64,000 nucleotides of DNA from an uncultured Collinsella sp. (GTDB taxonomy: Bacteria > Actinomycetota > Coriobacteriia > Coriobacteriales > Coriobacteriaceae): NCBI GenBank assembly GCA_900549745.1, contig URPJ01000005.1:31300-95299 (forward strand), written 5' to 3'. Positions 41,499 through 52,927 of the stretch are shown piece after piece. Each line of letters opens with the position of its first letter. Position 1 is the stretch's first letter. Below the pieces are notes generated by a model that saw only the letters and a list, made by a program, of their open reading frames with translations, did no database searches and had not been told where the DNA came from. The position numbers and the translations under genes are program-made.

Positions 41499-41735
41499 CC
41501 CCGTGGGCAAAAAATGGCAAATATGAGTACTGTTGCTGGCGTAGTCTCATATCGAGCTTACAAGATAATAGGCATAACAGCAAATATGTTCATTAACGTT
41601 GGCACACAGAAGCATGTTAACGGGCGTTTTGATTAATTTGAAGGCGTATAGAAGCCGCAAAGAGGTCATTTGAGGCGGTTTTGGCTGCTACTAAAAATGT
41701 AACAGTACTCATATTTGACCTTTTTTGGCCACAGG
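41499..41735. mobile_element. MITE-like element with long terminal inverted repeats
   Basis: The two ends are inverted copies over about 37 bases, including the perfect 17-base CAAATATGAGTACTGTT (41518-41534 and 41701-41717), and enclose about 165 bases with no gene. The layout fits a non-autonomous transposable element. No target-site duplication could be confirmed by eye, and no second copy is in the window. Confidence 0.65.
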
Positions 41736-41790
41736 GTCCGGAAGGGGCTGTCAATCGGGCCCCAAGAGAGCTAATTCGAGTGCCGTGGAC

Positions 41791-41826
41791 GAAAAAACGG
41801 GGGCGCAGGTTGTCCTGCGTCCCCGT
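41791..41826 (-). terminator. Terminator of the MarR-ABC-ABC operon
   Basis: ACGGGGACGCAGG pairs with CCTGCGCCCCCGT on the minus strand, followed by TTTTTT, just past the last gene. Confidence 0.92.
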
Positions 41827-41858
41827 TCTCGGGCGTTATTCGTTCCCTGCAGCAGAAT

Positions 41859-43715
41859 TTACGCCGCCTCGTCGAATTGCGAGTTATATAGGTCGGCGTA
41901 GAAGCCGCCCTGGGCGAGCAACTCGTCGTGCGTGCCCTTCTCGACGATATCGCCGTCGCGAATCACCAAGATCACGTCGGCGTTGCGGATCGTGGACAGG
42001 CGGTGTGCGATGACAAAGCTGGTACGGCCCTGCATCAGCGCATCCATGGCACGCTGGATGAGCTCCTCGGTGCGGGTGTCCACGTTGGAAGTCGCCTCGT
42101 CTAGAATCAGCGCCGGGCGGTCGGCCAAAATGGCACGGGCGATGGTCACGAGCTGGCGCTGACCCTGCGACAGGTTAGTGCCCTCCTCATTGATCATAAA
42201 GTCGTAGCCGCCGGCGAGCGTATGGATAAAGTGGTCGCAGCGCGCGGCACGTGCAGCGGCCTCGACCTCGGCGTCAGTCGCATCGGGGCGTCCGTAGCGG
42301 ATGTTCTCGCGGATGGTGCCGTTAAACAGCCACGTATCCTGCAGCACCATGGCAAACTCGTCGCGCAGCGCCGCGCGATCCCAATCTCGCACGTCGACAC
42401 CCTCGACGCGCAGCGAACCGCCGTCCACATCGTAGAAGCGCTGCAGCAGCTTGATGAGCGTGGTCTTGCCGGCGCCGGTGGGGCCGACGATGGCGATGGT
42501 CTGGCCGGGCTGCGCCTCGCAGCTAAAGTCGTGGATGATGGTCTTGTCGGGCGTATAGCCAAACTTGACGTGATCAAACTCCACATGGCCGGGGCGCTTT
42601 TCGGGAATCTGCGCGTCGGCTTTCTGCTCCTCCTCGGGCGCGGCCAGGAACTCAAAGACGCGCTCGGTGGCGGCTGCCATCGACTGCATCGTGTTGCTCA
42701 CGTTGCCCAGTTGCTGCACGGGCTGCGTAAAGTTGCGAACGTACTGGATAAAGCTCTGGATGTCGCCGGGCGTGGCATTGCCGGTCAGCGCGAGCTGCGC
42801 GCCCACCACGACGACGCCCACGTAGCCCATGTTGCCCACCAAGCTCATAAGCGGCATCATCAGGCCCGACAGGAACTGCGAGCGCCAGCCACTAATAAAG
42901 AGGCGGTCGTTTTGACGGTCGAACTCTTCGATCGAGGCCTCGGCGCGGTCGAACACCTGAATGACGTTCTGGCCGGCAAAGTCCTCCTCGATAATGCCGT
43001 TGACGGCGCCCAGAACCTGCTGTTGCTCGCGGAAGTACGGCTGCGAGAAATGAATCATTACGGTCAAGATAATCGCGGCGGCCGGCAGCGTGAGCACGGT
43101 GACGCCGGTAAGCGGCAGGCTGATCGAAAGCATCATGACGAGCACGCCGATAATTTGCGTCACCGACGTGATGAGCTGCGTCACGCTCTGGTTGAGCGAC
43201 TGACCCAGCGTATCGACGTCGTTGGTGATGCGGCTGAGTACGTCTCCCTTGCTGTGGCCGTTGAAGTAACTCATCGGCACGACGGCAATCTTGGCGGCGA
43301 TTTCCTTGCGCATGCGGTAGCAGATCTTTTGCGTGACGCCGGTCATGAGCCAGCCCTGGACCAGGCTGCAGACAGAGCTCGCCAGATACAGGCAGAGCAA
43401 AAAGCCGAGCGTCTTGGCGATCCAGTCAAAGTCAACGTCGCCGGTGCCGTTGACCTTGGCGACCAGGCCTTCGAACAGCTTGGTCGTAACCTGGCCGAGC
43501 ACCTTGGGTCCCACAATGTTAAAGATGACCGAGCACACGGCAAAGGCGACGGCGGCAAACACGGCAATCTTGTGCTGGCCGATATAGCCGAGCAGCTGCC
43601 TCATGGTGCCCTTAAAGTCCTTGGCCTTTTCGCCGCGACGCATGCCGCCCATGCGGCCCATGGGACCGCGCTGGCGGGTGGGCTTGGGAATCTGAGTCTT
43701 GGTCTCGTCGGCCAT
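41859..43715 (-). CDS. ABC exporter half-transporter, second subunit
   Basis: The 618-residue protein has an N-terminal six-helix exporter domain and a C-terminal ATPase: Walker A GPTGAGKTT, signature LSQGQRQ, Walker B ALILDEATSNVD and IAHRLST. It is a LmrD/MsbA-type half-transporter that probably pairs with the upstream gene as a heterodimer. Its start overlaps the upstream stop by one base (TAATG). Both catalytic Glu and His look present here. The substrate, possibly drugs or lipids, is unknown. Confidence 0.92.
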   Translation of the reverse strand: MADETKTQIPKPTRQRGPMGRMGGMRRGEKAKDFKGTMRQLLGYIGQHKIAVFAAVAFAVCSVIFNIVGPKVLGQVTTKLFEGLVAKVNGTGDVDFDWIAKTLGFLLCLYLASSVCSLVQGWLMTGVTQKICYRMRKEIAAKIAVVPMSYFNGHSKGDVLSRITNDVDTLGQSLNQSVTQLITSVTQIIGVLVMMLSISLPLTGVTVLTLPAAAIILTVMIHFSQPYFREQQQVLGAVNGIIEEDFAGQNVIQVFDRAEASIEEFDRQNDRLFISGWRSQFLSGLMMPLMSLVGNMGYVGVVVVGAQLALTGNATPGDIQSFIQYVRNFTQPVQQLGNVSNTMQSMAAATERVFEFLAAPEEEQKADAQIPEKRPGHVEFDHVKFGYTPDKTIIHDFSCEAQPGQTIAIVGPTGAGKTTLIKLLQRFYDVDGGSLRVEGVDVRDWDRAALRDEFAMVLQDTWLFNGTIRENIRYGRPDATDAEVEAAARAARCDHFIHTLAGGYDFMINEEGTNLSQGQRQLVTIARAILADRPALILDEATSNVDTRTEELIQRAMDALMQGRTSFVIAHRLSTIRNADVILVIRDGDIVEKGTHDELLAQGGFYADLYNSQFDEAA

Positions 43716-46084
43716 TAGCGCTCGCCTCCTTCCATCACGGCTGCAATTTCTTCTTGGGTAAGCCCCAGCTCCTCGGCGGAAAGCTGCGACTGTGCGATCT
43801 CCAGGTACGCCGGGCAGCTGCGCAGCAGCTCCTCGTGCGTGCCGGTGCCCACTACGTGGCCGTCGTCGAGCACGATGATCTGGTCGGCGTGCATGATGGT
43901 CGCGATGCGCTGGGCCACGACCACGAGCGCGGCGTCGGTGACGTTTTTGGCCAGCTCTTCGCGTAGGCGCGCGTCGGTCTTGTAGTCGAGGGCACTAAAC
44001 GAGTCATCGAACACCACGACCTCGGGCTTTTTGGCCAACGCGCGGGCGATGGCCAGACGCTGGCGCTGACCGCCCGAGACATTGGAGCCGCCCTGGCTTA
44101 TAGGGGAGTCGTACCCGTCCTCGCGCTCGGCGATAAAGTCCTCCGCCTGGGCGACGCGTGCTGCCTGGCGCATATCCTCGTCACTCACCATGTCGCCGGC
44201 AAACTTGAGGTTGCTCTCGACGGTACCCGAGAACAGACGACCCTGCTGCGGAATATAACCGATGCGGCGGCGCAGCTCAGAGAGGGTCATGTCGCGCACG
44301 TCGATGCCGTCGAGCGAAATGCTGCCGCCCGTGACGTCGTACAGGCGCGGGACGAGCTGCACAAGCGTGGACTTGCCCGAGCCCGTGGAGCCAATGATGC
44401 CGAGCATCTGGCCGGCGTGCGTGGTGAAGTTTACACCGCTAATGACGTCGGCGCGGGCATCGGGATACTGGAAACTCACGTCACGGAAGGTGAGCTCGCC
44501 GCGCGGCGCGCTGGCAGCGGGCAGTTTGGGCGAGGTGGGGTCGTTGATGCTCGTGGGGCAGGTGATGACCTCTTCCACGCGCTCGGCTGCGACCTCGGCG
44601 CGGGGCAGGATGACCGAAACCATGGTGAGGATCATAAACGCCATGACGATCTGCATGGTGTAGGAGATAAACGCCATCATGTTGCCGACCTGCATCACGC
44701 CGTCGGACACGCCCTGCGCGCCAAACCAGACGATAAGCACGGTGATGCAGTTCATGACAAGCATCATGAGCGGCATCATAAAGCTCATGGCTCGGTTAGT
44801 GTAGAGCTGCGTGGTCATTAGGTCGAGCGAAGCCTTGTCAAAACGCTCGAGCTCATGCTCCTCGCGGTTGAACGAGCGGATGGGCATAAGGCCGTCGAGC
44901 AGCTCGCGGGCGGTAAGGTTCACGCGGTCCACAAAGCTCTGCATCTTTTTGAACTTGGGCATGGTGAGGCCCATAAGCACGCCGACGACGGCCGAGACCG
45001 CGATGATGGCCACGGCGATGGTCCACTCTAGGCCGGTATGGTTGGCCAGGACGCGCATGACGGCGACGATGCCCATGACGGGGGCCATCAGGCACATGCG
45101 GATAAACAGGGTTGCGGCCATCTGGATCTGCTGAATGTCGTTGGTACAGCGGGTGATGAGCGAGGCCTGGCTAAACTTGCCCACTTCGGCCGGCGAGAAG
45201 TGCATAACCTTGTTGAAGGTCTCGCGGCGCAGGTCGCGGGCGATGGAGCAGGCGGTGCGCGAAGCCACGGCACCGGTCAGGATGGTGGCGACGAGCGACA
45301 CAAGGCACAGGCCAAACATCGTGGTCGCCATGCGGCCCAGGTAGGCGTTCTGCACGTCGGCGGGGTCGATGCCTTGCGCCTTGTACTCGTCTTGCACATA
45401 GCTCACGGCGCGTTGGGTCACGATGGAACCCGACATGGAGCCCATTTTGTCCGCCATATCGTTGGCGCCCTCCACGAGCTTGCCCTGGTCGATTAGGCCG
45501 CCTTCAACGCCTAGACGCAGACCCTTCATGGTGATCTTACCGCCGTCGGCATCAATCTGCTTTTGCATGTTCTGCGCCGCTGCGGCTTTCTGCTGCATCT
45601 CGGCGAGCTGCTCGGGCGTCATCGCCGCCATCTGCTCGGGGGTGGGCATGGCCTGAGCGGCGCCGCCATCGCTTGCCTCGGTAGATGCGCCGGTCATGTC
45701 GCCCATGGAGTCGGCATCGATGCCCTGGTTGAACGAAAGGACGACGGTCTCGGGCAGGCTCATGATGTCGGCAATCTTGCCGCCGTCGGCGCGCTCCTCC
45801 TCGGTGCCCTTGTACGTTCGAATGCCGTTATTGTCCGCCTTGCTAAACACGGCCTCCACAGCCTTGGCGTCCTTGGTGCTCATAAAGAGTTCGAGGTCGT
45901 CGAGCGATTCGGCACGGATGGTGTCGGGCACGGGCGACGCGATGCCGCCTTGCTGCACACCCACGTCGACGATGTCGCTCATATAGGTAGGCAGCGCCAG
46001 ATCGGCGTTGCAGCTGATTACGATAAGTACGATAGCTGCGAACAGTGCCAGGATATGTTTTTTAAAGAGCTTGAGAATCCTCAC
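43715..46084 (-). CDS. ABC exporter half-transporter, first subunit with large extracytoplasmic insert
   Basis: The 789-residue protein starts at GTG (46084), overlapping the MarR stop. Between the first and second membrane helices it carries about 200 extra residues (about 30-235), including a low-complexity stretch MPTPEQMAAMTPEQLAEMQQ. The ATPase has Walker A GSTGSGKST, signature NVSGGQRQR and Walker B VVVFDDSFSALD, where Asp replaces the usual catalytic Glu, as is typical for one subunit of heterodimeric exporters. It pairs with the gene at 41859. Confidence 0.92.
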   Translation of the reverse strand: MRILKLFKKHILALFAAIVLIVISCNADLALPTYMSDIVDVGVQQGGIASPVPDTIRAESLDDLELFMSTKDAKAVEAVFSKADNNGIRTYKGTEEERADGGKIADIMSLPETVVLSFNQGIDADSMGDMTGASTEASDGGAAQAMPTPEQMAAMTPEQLAEMQQKAAAAQNMQKQIDADGGKITMKGLRLGVEGGLIDQGKLVEGANDMADKMGSMSGSIVTQRAVSYVQDEYKAQGIDPADVQNAYLGRMATTMFGLCLVSLVATILTGAVASRTACSIARDLRRETFNKVMHFSPAEVGKFSQASLITRCTNDIQQIQMAATLFIRMCLMAPVMGIVAVMRVLANHTGLEWTIAVAIIAVSAVVGVLMGLTMPKFKKMQSFVDRVNLTARELLDGLMPIRSFNREEHELERFDKASLDLMTTQLYTNRAMSFMMPLMMLVMNCITVLIVWFGAQGVSDGVMQVGNMMAFISYTMQIVMAFMILTMVSVILPRAEVAAERVEEVITCPTSINDPTSPKLPAASAPRGELTFRDVSFQYPDARADVISGVNFTTHAGQMLGIIGSTGSGKSTLVQLVPRLYDVTGGSISLDGIDVRDMTLSELRRRIGYIPQQGRLFSGTVESNLKFAGDMVSDEDMRQAARVAQAEDFIAEREDGYDSPISQGGSNVSGGQRQRLAIARALAKKPEVVVFDDSFSALDYKTDARLREELAKNVTDAALVVVAQRIATIMHADQIIVLDDGHVVGTGTHEELLRSCPAYLEIAQSQLSAEELGLTQEEIAAVMEGGER

Positions 46085-46530
46085 TCGGCATCTCTCCTTT
46101 CTTGATTGCGGTCGATAATTTCGTTGGCACGTCTAAGAAGGCGCACCATCTCTTGGGTATCTGTTTCGCCAAGCTGCTCGAGGAAGGCCGCGGTGCGGTC
46201 CTCGAATTCCCGACGTTTGATTTCGATAACCTGGAATCCTTTGTCGGTCACCGTGACGTGTACGCGACGACGGTCGGTCTTTGAGTGCTCGCGCTCGACC
46301 CAGCCCTTGGCCTCGAGGGCGCGCAGGATATTGGCGATGCGGGCGCTCGAGACCCAGGCGCGATCAGCGAGTTCGCTCGGCGTGAGCGAGCCGCCGGCGC
46401 GCATGAGGGCGCGCATGACGGCCATCTCGCCACCCAGAGCCTGGTCGGCAAAGCGCGAAACGCGCTGGTGCATGCTGCCAAACTCGGTAAAGAGCTGACG
46501 CCCAAGCTCATGGAAATCGGTATCTTCCAC
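46081..46530 (-). CDS. MarR-family regulator
   Basis: The 149-residue winged-helix protein (SLTPSELADRAWVSSARIANILRALEAKGWVEREHSKTDRRRVHVTVTDKG) is the first gene of an operon with two ABC exporter genes that overlap head to tail. GTG at 46530 is the only start that preserves the domain. A perfect 15-bp inverted repeat spans this start. It probably represses the operon until a ligand binds. Confidence 0.9.
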   Translation of the reverse strand: MEDTDFHELGRQLFTEFGSMHQRVSRFADQALGGEMAVMRALMRAGGSLTPSELADRAWVSSARIANILRALEAKGWVEREHSKTDRRRVHVTVTDKGFQVIEIKRREFEDRTAAFLEQLGETDTQEMVRLLRRANEIIDRNQERRDAE

Positions 46531-46570
46531 CGAAAACCCCTAACACTAGAAACTATTTTCGGTGGAAGAT
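46522..46570. promoter_or_regulatory. Perfect 15-bp inverted repeat spanning the marR start codon
   Basis: ATCTTCCACCGAAAA (46522-46536) and its exact complement (46556-46570) are 19 bases apart. The downstream arm includes the GTG start codon. It could be a MarR operator, or an mRNA hairpin that hides the start codon, or both. Confidence 0.8.
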
Positions 46571-46782
46571 GATACCCCCATACGCGGGCCTCATACAGTA
46601 GGCAATATTAAGAGCTCATTAAGACTTAAAATCATTCAATTGCTAAAGCGTTTCAAAGAACTATCATGCCCGCGGTTAGGCGAGGGGTTGTCACCACCAT
46701 GACGACTGGGACTCATATAATCGCCACGTGCGATGCTCCAACTTCCCGCAAGGAGACACCTTACATAAAGGGGGATGGAGTC

Positions 46783-47532
46783 ATGGCATTTGACTTCACG
46801 GGCAAGACCGCGATTGTCACGGGCGGCACTCAGGGCATTGGCCTCGAGATCGCCAAGGGCATCGTCGCGGGCGGCGGACATGTCGCGCTCATCGCAAGGA
46901 ACGCTGCTAAGGGCGAGGCCGCTGTGGCCGAGCTTGGCGAGGGCAACAAGTTCTATCAGCTCGATGTCGCCGATGCGCCCAAGGCGCGCGAGACCGTCGA
47001 GCAGATTTTTACGGACCTGCCGCAAACCAACATCCTGATCAACTGCGCTGGCGTCATCAGCACCAAGAAGTTCGACGAGATCGATGACACCGAGTGGCGC
47101 CGCACCATCGACATCAACCTCAACGGTACCTTTACCATGATGAACGCCGTCTACCCGCACTTTAAGGCGGCCCATGCCGGCACTATCGTCAACGTGAGTT
47201 CCGTTGCGGGCAAGATCGGTGGCGGCCTGCTCGGCACCGCGGCTTACGCGAGCTCCAAAGCAGGCGTTAACGGTCTGACCAAGGCAGTCGCCAAGGAAGG
47301 CGGCAAGTTTGGCGTTCGCTGCAACGCCGTGTGCCCGTCGCTCACGTTGACCGATATGACCTCGATTCTCTCTGACGAGAACTCTCAGCGCATCATCAAC
47401 GGTATTCCTCTGGGCCGCGCCGCCCAGGCCAGCGAGCCTGCGCAGATGGTGCTGTTCTTCGCTTCCGACCTCGCCAGCTTCGTGAACGGCGAGATTGGTG
47501 ACTGCGACGGCGGCATCGTCCTGGACGGGTAA
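46783..47532 (+). CDS. Short-chain dehydrogenase/reductase
   Basis: The 249-residue SDR has the cofactor motif TGGTQGIG (residues 14-21), NCAG, a catalytic Ser in VNVSSVAG and YASSK for the catalytic Tyr and Lys, then a GG-rich C terminus. ATG at 46783 follows GGGGGATGGAG. The next gene is a KdgT-like permease, so an oxidoreductase of keto-deoxy-sugar metabolism (KduD-like) is possible, but many SDRs share these motifs. Confidence 0.88.
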   Translation: MAFDFTGKTAIVTGGTQGIGLEIAKGIVAGGGHVALIARNAAKGEAAVAELGEGNKFYQLDVADAPKARETVEQIFTDLPQTNILINCAGVISTKKFDEIDDTEWRRTIDINLNGTFTMMNAVYPHFKAAHAGTIVNVSSVAGKIGGGLLGTAAYASSKAGVNGLTKAVAKEGGKFGVRCNAVCPSLTLTDMTSILSDENSQRIINGIPLGRAAQASEPAQMVLFFASDLASFVNGEIGDCDGGIVLDG

Positions 47533-47640
47533 TACCCCGCGGTGATCGTTTGGCGGCGACCCTGGCGACTCGGGGTTGTCGCCTTCTTTCTGACATAGGC
47601 GCGTGCGGCTACGATTCGCATGCATCCAAAGGAGATATAT

Positions 47641-48660
47641 ATGAGTGAATCGACTGCGGTGGAGGCGCCGGCGGCAAAGGAGCCGTTCTTTAAGATGTCC
47701 TCCATCCCGGGCGCCAATATCTTGGTGCCGCTTCTGTTGGGCTGCCTGCTCAACACGCTATTCCCCGACCTGTTTAAAACGCTCGGTAGCTTTACGCTTG
47801 GCATGACCCAGCAGGGTGCAGGCCCGCTCGTTGGCGCCTTTTTGCTCATCGTCGGTACGACGATTTCGTTTAAGAGTGCTCCCGCCGCCGCTGCACGCGG
47901 CGCCATCATCATCGCTGTCAAGCAGATCGTGGTCGTTGCCGTGTCGCTGCTCATCCTGTATGTGTTCAACGACAACCTGTTTGGCATCTCTGCCATGGTG
48001 ATGCTGGCGGCTTGCACCGGCGCCAACAACGCTATGTACGCTGGTCTGATGGGCACCATGGGCAACGAGGCCGAGCGTGGCGCCGTCGCCATCACCACGC
48101 TCGTTGTTGGCCCTCCGGTCACGATGATCGTGCTCGGCGCTGCCGGTCAGGCTCCGATCGGCTGGTCGCTCGTGGGTGCCATTCTGCCGATCGTCATCGG
48201 CATTATTCTGGGTAACCTGTTCCCCAGCTTTAAGAAGATGGTGGCACCGGCACTTTCCGCCATCATCGTGCTCGTCTTCTTTGCCATGGGCTCGACCATG
48301 ACCTTTGGCCAGCTCATTAATGGCGGTCTCCCCGGTATTCTGCTCGGCGTGATCTGCTCGGTGGTCTTTGCAATTCCCGTCATCGCGGTCGATAAGCTCA
48401 CGGGTGGTACGGGTGTCGCAGGTGCGGCCATTTCGAGCTGCGCCGGAGCCAATGTGGCCACGCCTGCTGCCATGGCAAGCGTCAACGAGGCCTTGTACGG
48501 CGGTGCGGTGCTCGCGACGGCCACGGCACAGGTTGCTGCCTGCGCAATCGTGACGGCTATTTTGACCCCGCTGGTCACCAGCTGGTGCTACAAGCATTTT
48601 GAGGGCCAGGGCAACGGCGATAGCAAGGCAACGACCGACAAGGCCGCCGCAGCCGCCTAA
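47641..48660 (+). CDS. 2-keto-3-deoxygluconate permease family transporter
   Basis: The 339-residue protein has about ten membrane segments and the KdgT pattern (NILVPLLLGCLLNTLFPDLF, MLAACTGANNAMYAGLMG, SCAGANVATPAAMASVNEALY). KdgT imports 2-keto-3-deoxygluconate by H+ symport. ATG at 47641 follows AAAGGAG. The SDR upstream fits a small uronate or deoxy-sugar module, though no KDG kinase or aldolase is nearby. Confidence 0.88.
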   Translation: MSESTAVEAPAAKEPFFKMSSIPGANILVPLLLGCLLNTLFPDLFKTLGSFTLGMTQQGAGPLVGAFLLIVGTTISFKSAPAAAARGAIIIAVKQIVVVAVSLLILYVFNDNLFGISAMVMLAACTGANNAMYAGLMGTMGNEAERGAVAITTLVVGPPVTMIVLGAAGQAPIGWSLVGAILPIVIGIILGNLFPSFKKMVAPALSAIIVLVFFAMGSTMTFGQLINGGLPGILLGVICSVVFAIPVIAVDKLTGGTGVAGAAISSCAGANVATPAAMASVNEALYGGAVLATATAQVAACAIVTAILTPLVTSWCYKHFEGQGNGDSKATTDKAAAAA

Positions 48661-48698
48661 TGCCAAGCGGCAATCAAAGCTAAAAACTAGCTACGCCA

Positions 48699-48737
48699 CA
48701 GGGCGGCCACGGGGGATCCCGTGGCCGCCCTGCAGTT
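48699..48737 (+). terminator. Hairpin after the KdgT-like gene
   Basis: AGGGCGGCCACGGG pairs perfectly with CCCGTGGCCGCCCT. The following TGCAGTTTCTG is only weakly T-rich. Confidence 0.7.
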
Positions 48738-49126
48738 TCTGTAGGGTCTATGAGACACTTTACCCTGCTAAAGCTGGCATAACAGCTAGAGTGAACGTCG
48801 TACAAAGGCAAGGAAAAAACCAAACAAATCGGTGAACGGTAGTTGTTCACGCTCGCATTTCCTGCGGATTTGTTAAAAACGCCCTAATGGTATAAAAAAA
48901 GAAACATATAATAGCCATGATGAAGGGGGTGGCTATGTTATCCTTCTCAAACGGGTGAAATCTTGGGTTTTGGGTTGCAGTTCCAAGGTGGACAAACGTT
49001 TTTCCCTGCACCGACATGTGGCGAAGAACGGAAGAAGCCGGTAGTGCAAGCCGATAATTCAAGAATTCAATAAGCAGCGGTGTGAGAGAGCGCCGCATTA
49101 CACGTAACTAGGAGCGTGGTTACACA
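48732..49126 (+). promoter_or_regulatory. Upstream region of the pyruvate formate-lyase gene
   Basis: GTGAAC-GGTAGTT-GTTCAC (48832-48850) is an inverted repeat that overlaps the recurrent GTGAACGGT motif. A TATAAT box lies at 48907-48912 with no clear -35. The leader of about 210 bases includes a possible 13-codon peptide starting near 48918. AGGAG precedes the start at 49127. A redox regulator such as Rex is conceivable, but the site is not a standard Rex box. Confidence 0.5.
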
Positions 49127-51178
<2,052 letters not shown>

Positions 51179-51180
51179 CT

Positions 51181-51240
51181 ATTGTTAGTGCTATACTAAC
51201 AATAACGATTACTGATTAGCGCGCCGGTTTCGGCCGGCGC
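51181..51240 (+). other. Two hairpins between the split PFL genes
   Basis: ATTGTTAG/CTAACAAT (51181-51203) and GCGCCGG/CCGGCGC (51221-51240) separate the two genes. There is no T run. They may adjust the amount of the small subunit relative to the large one. Confidence 0.7.
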
Positions 51241-51263
51241 CTATTAATCGAAGGAGACACATT

Positions 51264-51515
51264 ATGAAGGTTTCTGAAGTTTCTGAGACTCAGGCCGATA
51301 ACCTGGTCCACATGCTCGACGCTTACGCCGAGAAGGGTGGCCACCACCTGAACATCAACGTCTTCAACCGTGAGACGCTGCTTGACGCTCAGGCTCACCC
51401 CGAGAAGTACCCGCAGCTGACCATCCGCGTTTCCGGCTATGCCGTGAACTTCCACACGCTCACCAAGGAGCAGCAGGACGAGGTCATTTCGCGTACCTTC
51501 CACGACAAGTTCTAA
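51264..51515 (+). CDS. grcA: Separate glycyl-radical domain of pyruvate formate-lyase
   Basis: The 83-residue protein covers exactly the C-terminal PFL segment: HHLNINVFNRETLLDAQAHPEKYPQLTIRVSGYAVNFHTLTKEQQDEVISRTFHDKF, with the radical Gly at position 58. It has its own GAAGGAG ribosome-binding site. It resembles the spare-part protein GrcA/YfiD, but in E. coli that protein supplements an intact PFL. Here the main PFL gene lacks the domain, so this small protein should be essential for activity. It must be activated by the PFL activase at 58750. Confidence 0.93.
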   Translation: MKVSEVSETQADNLVHMLDAYAEKGGHHLNINVFNRETLLDAQAHPEKYPQLTIRVSGYAVNFHTLTKEQQDEVISRTFHDKF

Positions 51516-51532
51516 AGGGACTCAACTCCCGC

Positions 51533-51672
51533 AGGATCGCCGGGGCTGTTTGGGCTATCTCTCAAAACGTCCTCGGACATGCAAAGAGGCTCGCTGCGCA
51601 CTTCGTGCGGCGAGCCTCTTTGCGTCCTGCGGAATGTTTTGGGAGGTAGCCCAAACAGCCCCGGCTGGGTCC
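51533..51672 (+). ncRNA. Structured 3' element, family II copy 2 (candidate RNA motif)
   Basis: This has the same plan as the element at 15214: outer P1 (GCCGGGGCTGTTTGGGCTA with near-complement), conserved CGTCCTC (51568-51574) opposite TGCGGAATG (51628-51636), P2 GGAC/GTCC, the AT bulge, and P3 GCAAAGAGGCTCGC/GCGAGCCTCTTTGC. P1, P2 and P3 all differ in sequence from copy 1 yet still pair. It begins about 20 bases after the glycyl-radical gene stop. Confidence 0.6.
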
Positions 51673-51778
51673 TGTGTAGTCACCCTTTAGGCGGAACTCT
51701 CCTAATTATTTGGATGAGTCGTTTACTTACTTGTACTGTTACCGTCTTCCCGCTCTTGTTGGGGTATGCTTTGTTCGT

Positions 51779-51795
51779 ATGTAAACGTATGACAT
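51779..51795 (+). promoter_or_regulatory. Sucrose-regulator operator upstream of its own gene
   Basis: ATGTAAACGTATGACAT resembles the two operators upstream of the GH32 gene at 53010 and lies 20 bases before the regulator start, which suggests autoregulation. Confidence 0.7.
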
Positions 51796-51814
51796 GTTGA
51801 TGGGGGAGGGTGCT

Positions 51815-52825
51815 ATGGCTCGCGAGGGTGCTCGTTCTAAGGATGCGGCTAAGCCCAGCATCAAGGAAGTTGCAGCGGTGGCGGGGGTTTCGCCTACTAC
51901 GGTATCTCGTGTGCTTAATAATCGTGGCTATATTAGCCAAGAGACCCGCGATAAGGTCCATGCCGCGATGAAGCGCATCAACTATACGCCCAACGATATC
52001 GCTCGTGCCATGCTCAACGGTCGCCTGAATCTTATCGGTATGATCGTCCCCTTTGTGAGCAGCCCGTTCCATGCTCAGGTTGTGCAGGCGGTCGAGCGCA
52101 CGTTAGCGGAAAACGGCTTTAAGATGTTGCTGTGCAACAGCGCCAATCGACCCGAGCTTGAGCGCTCTTATATCGACATGCTTCGACGCAATATGGTTGA
52201 TGGCGTCATCGTCAACTCGCTTAATATCGGTGCCGAGGCGTATGCCGAGATGGGCTTGAGTCTGGTTGGTATCGACTGCGACCTTGGCGAGGCCTCTGTT
52301 CAGATTGCGAGCGACAGCTATAGCATCGGCGAACTTGCCACGCGTCGCCTGATCGATGACGGATGTTCACGCATCCTGTGCCTGCGCAGCAATAGCCGCA
52401 TGCGCATGCCTGCCAATAAGCGTACCGATGCCTACCTCGATGTTGTTGAGCAGGCCGGTTTGCCCGCGCTTGTCCGTGAGGTCGAGTTCGTTAAGCCCGA
52501 CGACGAAAAGAGCGCGGTCGTTGCGAAGATCCTCGATGAGAACCCCGATATTGACGGCATCTTTGCGGGAGACGACACGATGGCGGCTATCTGTCTTAAC
52601 GTGATGAAGCAGCGCGGCTTGAGCGCTCCGGGCGATATTAAGGTCGTGGGCGCGGATGGTGCCCGCCGCACTATGACGTTTATGCCTGACTTAACAACCG
52701 TACGCCAAGATATCGATCGCATCGGAGAGCTCGCGGCGCAATCCATCATTGCTCTTGTTAACGGCGAAAAGCCCGAATCGAATATCAAGCTCCCCGTTGA
52801 ACTCATTGAGGGTAAAACCGCGTAG
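51815..52825 (+). CDS. LacI-family regulator of the sucrose/fructan genes
   Basis: The 336-residue protein has a LacI HTH (SIKEVAAVAGVSPTTVSRVLNNRGYIS, about residues 16-42) and sugar-binding domain (LIGMIVPFVSSPFHAQVVQAVE; GIFAGDDTMAAICLNVMKQRG). ATG at 51815 follows GGGGGAGGG. It precedes two GH32 genes and a sucrose-type PTS and shares operator sequences with them. It is probably the ScrR/SacR equivalent responding to sucrose or fructose phosphate. Confidence 0.92.
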   Translation: MAREGARSKDAAKPSIKEVAAVAGVSPTTVSRVLNNRGYISQETRDKVHAAMKRINYTPNDIARAMLNGRLNLIGMIVPFVSSPFHAQVVQAVERTLAENGFKMLLCNSANRPELERSYIDMLRRNMVDGVIVNSLNIGAEAYAEMGLSLVGIDCDLGEASVQIASDSYSIGELATRRLIDDGCSRILCLRSNSRMRMPANKRTDAYLDVVEQAGLPALVREVEFVKPDDEKSAVVAKILDENPDIDGIFAGDDTMAAICLNVMKQRGLSAPGDIKVVGADGARRTMTFMPDLTTVRQDIDRIGELAAQSIIALVNGEKPESNIKLPVELIEGKTA

Positions 52826-52927
52826 TTCATCCCGTGCCAAAAGAATTCCTCAAACACCTCTGATGACCGTTCGCCGGCATATGTCAACCGTTTGCCGACG
52901 ACTGGAACTGCAAAAAGACGTATTGGT

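Noticed and set aside
48832..48850. Rex operator upstream of pflB
   Set aside because: The half-sites GTGAAC/GTTCAC are suggestive, but the spacing and flanks differ from the standard Rex box, so it was kept only as a generic inverted repeat.
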